Assembly (NCBI GenBank): GCA_965223085.1
Contig: OZ244981.1
Coordinates: 682,001 to 746,000, forward strand
DNA length: 64,000 nucleotides
Direction of reading: 5' to 3'
DNA from: CBDCVO01 sp965223085
Lineage (GTDB): Bacteria > Pseudomonadota > Gammaproteobacteria > Ga0077536
In this document: piece after piece, positions 34,232-42,095 of the stretch
Layout: each line of letters starts with the position of its first letter
How positions within the stretch are numbered: the first letter of the stretch is position 1
Notes under the pieces: model-generated
What the model saw: only the letters and a program-made list of their open reading frames with translations
The model's database searches: none
Told to the model about the DNA's origin: nothing
Program-made: the position numbers and the translations under genes

Positions 34232-34456
34232 CTAGTGACAGACCGTTTTGTACTGCGCAATCATCGCTGCCATTCGATCTTTGAGCAACAGTTTTTCTTT
34301 TTTTAGGTCCTCGAGACTTTCCGGCGGCATCGCCACTGCCCCAGCATTTGCATCACCAACCATTGATTTTAGGGCGCTGTGTTTATCGTACATACGACGA
34401 AATTGTTCGTTCTCGAGGAGCAGCGCATCAACGGTTTTTTGATCGAATTCAAACAT
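34232..34456 (-). CDS. DUF465 (YdcH-like) small coiled-coil protein
   Basis: The 74-residue protein FDQKTVDALLLENEQFRRMY, HSALKSMV, LEDLKKEKLLLKDRMAAMI is almost entirely helical and matches DUF465/YdcH in length and heptad pattern (KKEKLxLKDxM). It is a cytoplasmic protein of unknown function. It has its own terminator downstream. Confidence in family is high, in function nil. Confidence 0.85.
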   Translation of the reverse strand: MFEFDQKTVDALLLENEQFRRMYDKHSALKSMVGDANAGAVAMPPESLEDLKKEKLLLKDRMAAMIAQYKTVCH

Positions 34457-34771
34457 ATTTACTCCCTATCGCTATTTTAAAACACCCGGGGTTTAACTTT
34501 CATAACCGTAGTTGAGCCGGGCACGAATCGCAAGTCTCGGTATCGAGCAGTCGCGCGCTAAGATATTGAATTATTGGGACTAATTTTGCTGCAGAGCGAC
34601 AAAAACATCTGCAGGCGATTGATCTTGTTGCGCTTTTACACTAGCGTCACGCGGCACAAATAATTTGGCGGTGGCCTGATACTGCGACCCCTCGGACCCA
34701 CCGCCGACGGTGCCGCATCGTAGCGTTAGGCCCTTCTTCACGCCACCGCCTTTTGCCGCACAACTAGCGCG

Positions 34772-36187
34772 ATGAATAAACCTGAACACATTGTTTTCGT
34801 AACCGGCAAACTCGCTCAAAAAAGCCTGGAGCGCGTCATCGAGAACATGGCACCACGCCCTTTTAGTTACGAAATCCGCGTCCTCGGTGTCACCGTTGCC
34901 GCGCTACTGACGACGGCTTTGATAGCGCGCCGCATCGGTCCGTTGGATGGCGTCGCGCGCGTCATCGTACCGGGTCGGTGCCGGGGTGCATTGGAAGATT
35001 TGGCGTCTCGTTTCGGGGTGCATTTTGAGCGCGGTCCGGAGGAGCTCAAAGACTTGCCCGAGTATTTTGGCAGCCGCAGTCACACGCAAACCTTCGAGCG
35101 TCACGATTGCAAGATTTTCGCGGAAATCGTCGACGCGCCGGAGCTCTCCGTCGACGCAATTATCGCGCGCGCGAGAGCATATCGTCGCGCCGGCGCCGAC
35201 GTCATCGATATCGGCTGCCTACCGGATACTCCGTTCCCCCACTTAGCCGACACCGTCGGGGCGTTGAAAGAAGCTGGCTTTGCTGTCAGCGTCGACTCGC
35301 TGGCGCCAGATGACCTGTGCACTGGCGCAGGCGCGGGCGCAGATTATCTCTTTAGCTTAAATGAGGACACGTTGTGGATCGCAGAGGAAGCGCCGCTTAC
35401 GCCGATCGTCATAGGCCGCGATCCGCGCGACCTCGACTCCTTGTACCGCGCCATCGATGCACTGCAAGCCCGTGCGCGGCCTTTCTATGCGGATCCTATT
35501 CTCGATCCGATTCACTATGGTTTTAGCGCTTCCTTACAACGCTATCACGATACTCGCAGTCGCTACCCCGAGATTGAAATGATCATGGGGATCGGGAATC
35601 TGTCCGAACTGACCCATGCCGATAGCGTAGGTGTAAACACCTTGCTACTCGGGATCTGTTCAGAGTTAAATATCCGCGCTGTACTCACCACGCAGGTCAG
35701 TCCACATTGTCGCCGCGCGATTGCGGAAATTGACTTAGCGCGACGTATTCTGTTCGCCGCGCATGAGGACAACACCCCACCGCGTCATTTGCACGAAGGC
35801 TTAATGGCACTGCACGAGCGCAAACCACATCCATATCAATATGCAGAAATTGCTGAACTAGCCGCCCAGATAAAAGATGCCAATTTTCGCATTCAAACGA
35901 GTGCGGAGGGCATACATGTTTACAATCGTGACGGCTTGCACCAAGCAACGGACCCCTACGACCTGTATCCGTTGCTCGAGGTTGACGACGATGCGCCGCA
36001 TGCTTTTTACCTTGGTCTGGAACTCGCGCGCGCTGAAATCGCGTGGCGGCTGGGCAAACGCTACGAACAAGATGCCGGCTTGCAGTGGGGCTGCGCGGTC
36101 GACACCGAGCCCGACGATAAAACACATTTCGCGGCACCGCGAAGCACCTTGAAAGCGCGTCGCCGGCGACGCAAAAAAACGCAGTAG
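34772..36187 (+). CDS. Dihydropteroate-synthase-like protein of the tetrahydromethanopterin type (DUF6513 N-terminus)
   Basis: The first ~110 residues (IVFVTGKLAQKSLERVIENM, VAALLTTALIARRI, RVIVPGRC) form the DUF6513-like domain. The rest is a DHPS-like TIM barrel (ADVIDIGCLPDTPFPHL, FAVSVDSLAPDDLCTGAGAG, IMGIGNLSELTHADSVGVN) with a C-terminal extension ending in a basic RRRRRKK tail. This two-part architecture is that of the archaeal-type DHPS-like protein also carried by methylotrophic bacteria near H4MPT genes. Its exact reaction is uncertain. No other H4MPT gene is in the window. Confidence 0.75.
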   Translation: MNKPEHIVFVTGKLAQKSLERVIENMAPRPFSYEIRVLGVTVAALLTTALIARRIGPLDGVARVIVPGRCRGALEDLASRFGVHFERGPEELKDLPEYFGSRSHTQTFERHDCKIFAEIVDAPELSVDAIIARARAYRRAGADVIDIGCLPDTPFPHLADTVGALKEAGFAVSVDSLAPDDLCTGAGAGADYLFSLNEDTLWIAEEAPLTPIVIGRDPRDLDSLYRAIDALQARARPFYADPILDPIHYGFSASLQRYHDTRSRYPEIEMIMGIGNLSELTHADSVGVNTLLLGICSELNIRAVLTTQVSPHCRRAIAEIDLARRILFAAHEDNTPPRHLHEGLMALHERKPHPYQYAEIAELAAQIKDANFRIQTSAEGIHVYNRDGLHQATDPYDLYPLLEVDDDAPHAFYLGLELARAEIAWRLGKRYEQDAGLQWGCAVDTEPDDKTHFAAPRSTLKARRRRRKKTQ

Positions 36188-36193
36188 TCGTGT

Positions 36194-37417
36194 TCAAGAA
36201 ACGTGTTCGGTGTCAGTCGCGGCGACCATGCCCAGCAGCAACCAAGAGAAACTAGCCCAATAAGAACCGTAAAACGCTAAGTGCGCATTAAGCGGAAATA
36301 TTGCGACTAATACCGCTAACGTCCAGCTTGCCTGATGCGGGTTTATCAAACTGGATCTCAGCAGCTTTTTCACCAGCACCAACAAGACCAAGCCATAGCC
36401 CAGCAAACCGAGCACACCAGTTTCGAGCCCGATTTCTAACACCATTAGGTGCGGATGTGTTTGTCCTTGAGCGCTGCGCGCTAGCCAAAAATCGTCCGCT
36501 GGCGCATAGTCTTGGTAGACGTAGCGATAACCGCGCGGTCCCACGCCGTTGAACCAGTGTGCCTGGAAGATGCGGGTTCCCGTCCGCCACAGGCTCAATC
36601 GATACGATGAAGCCGCATCGATCGCGCCATAATCATGGCTAAACACACCCACCGTGCTCGCCAGTCGTGTTTGCAAACGGGGCGATAAGCTAACTGCCAG
36701 CGTGATCGCCAACATCACAATTAGCACAGCGCCGAGGGCTCGCGCAGGCCGTGCGCGTATCCCTTGCCACGCAAACGCGCCGATATAACCAGCGAGCGCC
36801 ACAAACAACATTATCCAGGCCGTGCGTTTTAGGGATAACAACATGACGAGTCCGCTCAAACACACCACGGTGAGGCCTAAATAACGTGGCCACCAGCGCT
36901 GCTGGGTTGCTACTAATGCTAACGGTAACAACACGGCTAAGACCAAACCCAAACGCTGCTTCGGATAGAACGCGCCAGTTAAAAATTCGCCGCTCGGATA
37001 GCCAAACACATCTTGTCCCGTTACCTGCTGAATCAGGGCATCGATGACCCAAAAAACAAACACCGCCAGGACCCCTGTGAACACACTACGCGCGCCATCG
37101 ATGCGCGCGGCAACACAGGCGATGAAATAGGCCAAGGGGAGAAAATGCAAATAGGCAATAGTTGTCTTCCCAGCGCGGGCGAGATTAACCGCGTCCGGAA
37201 GTGCAAGGAGCATGGGGATCCAAAGCGCTGCAAATATTCCTAGCAAAAAGCGCCCTGGCCCCGATACGAAACACTCACTTCGGTCGCGCCACATCCAGTA
37301 GGTGCCAACAATGGTCATCACAACGATCGGGTAGTGAAACAGATGTTCAGTGCACAACAACGCAAATGTCGCGACAACTAAGGCCCTCAACGGCAAAAAT
37401 GTTATTACAGTCCCCAC
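36194..37417 (-). CDS. O-antigen ligase (WaaL)-like membrane protein
   Basis: About eleven hydrophobic segments and a large periplasmic loop (about residues 235-330) containing SYRLSLWRTGTRIFQAHWFN, GVGPRGYRYVYQ and THPHLMVLEIGLETGVLGL. This is the Wzy_C/O-antigen ligase signature, with the conserved Arg and His used in glycan transfer to lipid A-core. It is convergent with the DHPS-like gene with only 6 nt between stops. Specificity (WaaL versus polymerase) cannot be resolved. Confidence 0.8.
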   Translation of the reverse strand: MGTVITFLPLRALVVATFALLCTEHLFHYPIVVMTIVGTYWMWRDRSECFVSGPGRFLLGIFAALWIPMLLALPDAVNLARAGKTTIAYLHFLPLAYFIACVAARIDGARSVFTGVLAVFVFWVIDALIQQVTGQDVFGYPSGEFLTGAFYPKQRLGLVLAVLLPLALVATQQRWWPRYLGLTVVCLSGLVMLLSLKRTAWIMLFVALAGYIGAFAWQGIRARPARALGAVLIVMLAITLAVSLSPRLQTRLASTVGVFSHDYGAIDAASSYRLSLWRTGTRIFQAHWFNGVGPRGYRYVYQDYAPADDFWLARSAQGQTHPHLMVLEIGLETGVLGLLGYGLVLLVLVKKLLRSSLINPHQASWTLAVLVAIFPLNAHLAFYGSYWASFSWLLLGMVAATDTEHVS

Positions 37418-37574
37418 GCGGCCAGCTTAACGTATGTTGTAGCTGCTAGCCCGGGCTCGTGCATATCTGATGTGCGTTAAACTACCGATCCGAGCTCGCA
37501 CCGGACTGCTCCGTTGCGCTATGGTTCGTCTCCGGGTTAGCGATGACGCTATTACTGATTAACTAAGTACCGCC

Positions 37575-38378
37575 GTGAGACCACTGCTAACTGCAATATC
37601 CACGCGTTTCGCGATCGCACGTACGAATCTCGTGCGCGAAAGCTCCAAGGCGTGGCGCAAACTGCGTGCACCACGAGGGATGCGTGAGCTGCCGCCGAAG
37701 TATCCACAAGACTTCGCGCCGTTTACGCGGGCGCTATGGGACGCGGTATCGCCGTATACGATGACTAGCCAAGAGCGCGTCGCCAATCTCGAGTACGCGG
37801 TACGTTATCTCATTACCGCGAACATCCCGGGTGATTTTGTCGAATGCGGCGTCGGTGCGGGCGGTAGCATGATGGTGGTCGCGCTAACGCTGCTCGAGCT
37901 AGGCGTGGACGAGCGACGGTTGCTGCTCTACGACACCTATCGCGGCATGGCGGAACCAAGCGCTGAAGACATCAGCATTCTCGGCAAACCCGCCAAACGA
38001 AAATACGCGCGCAAGACCCGCGATGGTAGATGTACCTGGCATAACTTTCCCCGTGCCGAAGTAGCAGCAAACCTCGCCCTCACCAACTACCCACATTCCC
38101 GTTTGGTGTTTATTGAGGGGCTGGTGCAGGCCACCCTGCCACAAAACGACAGCGATCGTATCGCCTTGCTAAGATTGGATACGAACCTCTATGAATCGAC
38201 TCGCGCGGAGTGCGAGCACCTCTATCCGAAACTAGCGCGCGGCGGCGTTTTGATCGTCGACGATTATTTTCGCTGGTTGGGCCAACGCAAAGCGGTAGAC
38301 GAATATCTACGCGCACAGCGACAACATGTGCTGCTCGTGCGGATAGACGACCATAGTGCAATGGGGATCAAGCCGTAG
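37575..38378 (+). CDS. TylF/MycF-family O-methyltransferase
   Basis: The 267-residue protein has GDFVECGVGAGGSMMVVAL (SAM motif), LLLYDTYRGMAEPS, TWHNFPRAEVAANL, FIEGLVQATLP, ALLRLDTNLYESTRAECEHLYP and GGVLIVDDYFRW, the metal-binding Asp residues of the MycF/TylF family that methylate sugar hydroxyls. The start is GTG 37575. Near an O-antigen ligase, modification of a surface sugar is likely. The end overlaps the convergent hydrolase by 11 nt. Confidence 0.85.
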   Translation: MRPLLTAISTRFAIARTNLVRESSKAWRKLRAPRGMRELPPKYPQDFAPFTRALWDAVSPYTMTSQERVANLEYAVRYLITANIPGDFVECGVGAGGSMMVVALTLLELGVDERRLLLYDTYRGMAEPSAEDISILGKPAKRKYARKTRDGRCTWHNFPRAEVAANLALTNYPHSRLVFIEGLVQATLPQNDSDRIALLRLDTNLYESTRAECEHLYPKLARGGVLIVDDYFRWLGQRKAVDEYLRAQRQHVLLVRIDDHSAMGIKP

Positions 38379-39168
38379 CCAGAATCGCCTCTAAGAGACG
38401 ATGCGTCGCCTCCGGCTGCTCTCCCAACATGCAATGACCGCAATGCGGTATCACATCGATTTGTGGCGGCTGCAGCAGCGTTGCGGCGAATTCTCGCGCC
38501 GCACGCAGCGGCGCCATGCGATCGCGCGCACCGAGTATCATATGCACCGGTGCCGTCATAGCTGCGGCCGCCTGCGCCCCATTATCGTAGTGGTGGCAAG
38601 CACGAAGATCGGTATGCAGAACACCGGGCGCCGCCCGCTCTAACAAGCGCTGGAAAAGATTCAATACCGAGATCCCGGGCACGGCATTGCCGCCTAACTG
38701 AGTGCCGAAGTCGTGACCCCACAAAGTCATCATGTCGATCGCGCGGGGGTCATTTTCACGCGCAGCGTCGAGCAGCGGCTCACCAACTTGCATGGGATAC
38801 CCAAACCCCAACAACACGGTACGGGTTGCCCGGGCACCTATTAGCGCTGCTGTTTCGAACGCAATCAGCGCCCCCATGCTGTGCCCTACCAGCACTACAT
38901 TCGGCAGGGCGAGGCCATCGATCAAGGCGACCGTCCATGCAGCCAAGGCTTCTATCGATCCCAGGGCAGGACCATCGCTGCGACCGTGTCCTGGCAGGTC
39001 GACCGCGATTGCATTGAAACGTGCGCGCCCGAAAGCACGCGTAAACAAACCCCAAACCGTGTGATCGAGTCCCGCGCCGTGCAACAAGACCAGGCTGGCG
39101 CGTGTGGCATCTAGAGTGGGCGCTCCCAGCGACACATATACGGGCCGATTAGCGATGTCGATCATCAT
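38368..39168 (-). CDS. Alpha/beta-fold hydrolase
   Basis: Canonical fold: VLLHGAGLDHTVWG (oxyanion), VDLPGHGRSDGP, VVLVGHSMGALIAFE (Ser nucleophile in GHSMG), GARDRMAPL (Asp) and PHCGHCML (His). 266 residues, cytoplasmic. It starts 13 nt downstream of the MetY stop on the same strand, which suggests a shared operon. MetX-like acetyltransferases also have this fold, but the short length and lack of a MetX lid make a generic esterase more likely. Confidence 0.8.
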   Translation of the reverse strand: MMIDIANRPVYVSLGAPTLDATRASLVLLHGAGLDHTVWGLFTRAFGRARFNAIAVDLPGHGRSDGPALGSIEALAAWTVALIDGLALPNVVLVGHSMGALIAFETAALIGARATRTVLLGFGYPMQVGEPLLDAARENDPRAIDMMTLWGHDFGTQLGGNAVPGISVLNLFQRLLERAAPGVLHTDLRACHHYDNGAQAAAAMTAPVHMILGARDRMAPLRAAREFAATLLQPPQIDVIPHCGHCMLGEQPEATHRLLEAILATA

Positions 39169-39181
39169 AACGATCAGGTCG

Positions 39182-40474
39182 CTAGCGTTGAGATCGATGC
39201 AGCGCGCGCGCTAGATCCTCGATCAGATCTTGCGGATCTTCGAGCCCGATCGACAAACGAATCAAGCCCTCAGAAATGCCCGCTGCTGCCAACGCTGCGG
39301 GCGATAGTCGCCGGTGCGTCGTTGTTGCGGGGTGAATAACCAGTGACTTGGCATCGCCGACATTCGCGAGGTGCGAAAACAGTTGCAGATTTTCGAGCAA
39401 TTTGCGGCCCGCTTCACGACCGCCCGTGATTTCAAAACTGAAAACCGCGCCGGCACCCCGAGGCAGCAATCGCGACGCCAAAGCATGATCGGGATGCGTA
39501 GTTAAGCTTGGGTGCAAAACATCCTCAACCGCATCATGTTGCGCCAAAAATTCAGCGAGAAGTTTCGCGCTCGCCACGTGACGCGGCATGCGTAGGGGCA
39601 GTGTTTCCACCCCCTGCAAAAATTGAAATGCCGTGCTTGGATTTAGCACCGCGCCGAAATCGCGCAAGCCCTCCATTCTGGCCCGCATGATATAGGCGGC
39701 AGGGCCGAACTCTTCCGCAAAATCCAATCCTTGTTGACCGGCATAAGGTTCGGTTAAGGCCGGGAATGACGCCGATGCCTCCCAATCGAAGCGGCCAGAA
39801 TCGACGACGATGCCGCCGACGGCAAGGCCATGGCCGCCGATAAATTTCGTTAACGAGTGCACCACAATATCTGCGCCATACTCGAACGGTTGAATAAGGT
39901 ACGGTGTTGTCAAAGTCGAATCGACAATTAGCGGCAAACCTGCGCTATGCGCCACTTCTGAGACCGCGGGAATGTTGAGTACTTCGGTGCGTGGATTGCC
40001 AATCGTCTCCGCATACACTGCGCGTGTATGCGGACGAATAGCGGCGCGAAAAGTGGCGGGGTCGCGAGGATCGACAAACGTTGTCTCGATGCCGAACCGT
40101 GGCAAGGTATAGGCCAAGAGGTTATGGGTACCCCCATATAGCGCCCGTGCGGCCACGATGTGAGAACCGCTTGCAACCAAGGGCGTCAACGCAAGGTGGA
40201 TCGCAGCCATGCCACTCGCTGTCGCCAGCGCACCGACGCCGCCTTCGAGTGCCGCGAGGCGTTCTTCTAATACCGCCACCGTCGGATTCGCAACGCGCGA
40301 ATAGACATAACCTGAGCGACCCAGTTCGAAGCGTCCGCTGGCTTGCTCGACATCGTCAAACACGTAGGAGGCCGTTTGATAAATCGGCACGGCGCGCGCA
40401 CCTGTCGTGGGGTCGGGAACTTGACCACCGTGAATAGATTGCGTTTCAAAACGAAGGCGACGCGGCGAGCTCAT
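39182..40474 (-). CDS. metY: O-acetylhomoserine sulfhydrylase / Cys-Met PLP enzyme
   Basis: PLP-dependent gamma-family enzyme of 430 residues: ETQSIHGGQVPDPTTGARAV, PIYQTASYVF, YSRVANPTVAVLEERLAALE, VDSTLTTPYLIQPFEYGADI, HSLTKFIGGHG (PLP lysine) and SLVIHPATTTHRRL. The length and the GHGLAVGG segment fit O-acetylhomoserine aminocarboxypropyltransferase rather than MetB/MetC. It joins sulfide or methanethiol to O-acetylhomoserine in methionine synthesis. Confidence 0.88.
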   Translation of the reverse strand: MSSPRRLRFETQSIHGGQVPDPTTGARAVPIYQTASYVFDDVEQASGRFELGRSGYVYSRVANPTVAVLEERLAALEGGVGALATASGMAAIHLALTPLVASGSHIVAARALYGGTHNLLAYTLPRFGIETTFVDPRDPATFRAAIRPHTRAVYAETIGNPRTEVLNIPAVSEVAHSAGLPLIVDSTLTTPYLIQPFEYGADIVVHSLTKFIGGHGLAVGGIVVDSGRFDWEASASFPALTEPYAGQQGLDFAEEFGPAAYIMRARMEGLRDFGAVLNPSTAFQFLQGVETLPLRMPRHVASAKLLAEFLAQHDAVEDVLHPSLTTHPDHALASRLLPRGAGAVFSFEITGGREAGRKLLENLQLFSHLANVGDAKSLVIHPATTTHRRLSPAALAAAGISEGLIRLSIGLEDPQDLIEDLARALHRSQR

Positions 40475-40552
40475 CAGCGAGATCCTGCTCTCATCCGGGA
40501 ACGTAAAGTTTATGTTAACAGCAAGACGCGCGACGCGAGCTCAGGACAGTAG

Positions 40553-40584
40553 AAAAAAAAGCCCCGCCGCTGAGGATGGGGCTT
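40553..40584 (-). terminator. Strong rho-independent terminator, minus strand
   Basis: AAGCCCC/GGGGCTT stem followed by eight U on the minus strand. There is no annotated minus-strand gene directly upstream: the GlxA regulator ends 380 nt away. It supports an intervening transcript. Confidence 0.8.
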
Positions 40585-40740
40585 AAGGAAAAACGCAGTA
40601 CGCTTCACGCGCACTCGCTTTCGGCACAACCCGTCGCCCGAGTTCAGCTCACGCGAGCGTTTAGATTTATTTCTTACGGTCGCGGCGCGAACTCGTGCAA
40701 ACGGCACGAACGGGCTAACGACCCGTTCGCGCTACCACCA
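40553..40740 (-). ncRNA. Candidate structured small RNA with own promoter and terminator
   Basis: The 489-nt gap 40475-40963 has no convincing gene, yet contains on the minus strand a promoter-like pair TTGAAA (40775-40770) / CATAAC (40752-40747) spaced 17 nt, a CGAACGGG/CCCGTTCG hairpin (40707-40729) and a strong terminator (40553-40584). The implied transcript is ~190 nt. It does not match 6S, tmRNA or RNase P features I can check. A second palindrome (40799-40814, CCGGACTCAAGTCCGG) lies just upstream of the promoter. Confidence 0.4.
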
Positions 40741-40963
40741 GCAAGAGTTATGCCTACTAAATTTATTCTTTTCAAATCAACGACATCGAGATCAACATCC
40801 GGACTCAAGTCCGGTCCCAGTCAAGATATTTAACGGCGACTCGCCCGACTTAGAACAGCGCTTCGCAGGCGAACCAAAAAAAACACCAGGATCAACGAGT
40901 TTACGGAGATTCGGGGTCGTCAACGATTTTTACAAACCCACCGCTATGCCTGGCGCACGCCAC

Positions 40964-41950
40964 TTAATCTACTAACGAGAACATTTTGGCCCGCACCGTG
41001 TGCCGATAATCGCGCGGGGAAACTGTCATTGCGCGCCTAAATAAGCAGCTAAAATAGCCGGGATCTTGGTATCCAACCCGCAAAGCAATCTCGGCGATAT
41101 TCAGATTCGTGGCGGCTAACAAGTTCTTCGCCGCCTCGATCCGGTGTCGCCGCAAATAGGCCTGGGGACTAGACCCGGTCGCGCGCCGAAAACGACGCTC
41201 AAATTGCCGCACGCTCAGATCCGACTCATCCGCCAACTCGCTAATACTGATGCGCTCGGCAAAATGCGTGCGTAAATGCATTTGTGCATCGAGAATTACT
41301 TCATCGGCGTGAACCAAGTTATCGCCTTCGCTGTAGCGGTAGTGCTCGTAAGGACGGCGGATCTCATGCGAGAAATTGCGCTCGACGTGACGCGCCACAC
41401 GGTGTCCAAAAAACTGCTCGATCAAATGCACGGTGACATCGGCCAGCGTGTTAACGCTCGCGGCACAATAGATCTTACCGGCTTGGGTGATGAAATGATC
41501 GCGCTTGAGAATGACCTGCGGATAATCACGCTCGAAACGGTCGAAATAATGCCAATGCGTCGTCGCCACTTTACCGTCGAGCAAACCCGCGGCAGCTAAC
41601 AAGCAGCATCCGGTACCTACCGCCGCGATCCGTGCTGCCTCGGCGTATTGTCCTTGCAGCCAAGCTTGCAAGGGCGCTGCGGCGCGCAATGCCGCGCGCG
41701 GATTACGCCAGAGGGCGGGTAGATAGACGAGGTCGAAAATACCCGCCTCCGCCAACACCTTGGTGGGTGCGAGATCGAAGCCGGACATCGCCGGCACGAC
41801 GTGATCCCTGCTCGCCACTAGCGCGATTTCTAAACGCCCCCCACGACGGTAGCGGGCGCGCGCCGTTTGCGCCGCAGCACGCCACATTTCCAAAGGTAAT
41901 AGCACGCTCGACGCTAACATCGACTCAGCGAGCACAAATCCTAGGCGCAT
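40964..41950 (-). CDS. GlxA-family transcriptional regulator (DJ-1/PfpI + AraC HTH)
   Basis: The N-terminal ~190 residues form a class I glutamine-amidotransferase-like (DJ-1/PfpI) domain (MRLGFVLAESM, VGTGCCLLAAAGLLDGKVAT with a Cys at the elbow). The C-terminal ~100 residues are a double AraC helix-turn-helix (ISISELADESDLSVRQFER, AEIALRVGYQDPGYFSCLF). ATG 41950 has AAGGAGG 6-7 nt upstream and is chosen over GTG 41959. It is divergent from the ketosynthase gene over 145 nt, which it may regulate. The ligand is unknown. Confidence 0.85.
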   Translation of the reverse strand: MRLGFVLAESMLASSVLLPLEMWRAAAQTARARYRRGGRLEIALVASRDHVVPAMSGFDLAPTKVLAEAGIFDLVYLPALWRNPRAALRAAAPLQAWLQGQYAEAARIAAVGTGCCLLAAAGLLDGKVATTHWHYFDRFERDYPQVILKRDHFITQAGKIYCAASVNTLADVTVHLIEQFFGHRVARHVERNFSHEIRRPYEHYRYSEGDNLVHADEVILDAQMHLRTHFAERISISELADESDLSVRQFERRFRRATGSSPQAYLRRHRIEAAKNLLAATNLNIAEIALRVGYQDPGYFSCLFRRAMTVSPRDYRHTVRAKMFSLVD

Positions 41951-42095
41951 TGTTTGCACCTCCTTCAGCGCCCATACGGCTAATACGGCGCCAGATTATG
42001 TCGTTTTTGTCCTAATTTCTGTCGACTATTACCGAGTTTATAGGGGTTCGCCGGCCTACACTAGCGGCCAAACAGTTTTCAAGGTCTTACGCGCA

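Noticed and set aside
34580..34819. Minus-strand frame of 79 residues overlapping the start of the DHPS-like gene
   Set aside because: It overlaps the plus-strand gene's start, has no ribosome site and no recognisable motif; composition looks like a shadow frame.
37446..37470. TAGCCCGGGCTCGTGCAT as another copy of the stop-codon repeat
   Set aside because: Only the first eight bases match the core and it lies upstream of genes on both sides, not at a stop codon.
40510..40833. Short frames on both strands in the metY-glxA gap
   Set aside because: They are basic, lack ribosome sites and overlap the terminator and hairpins; a non-coding RNA explains the region better.
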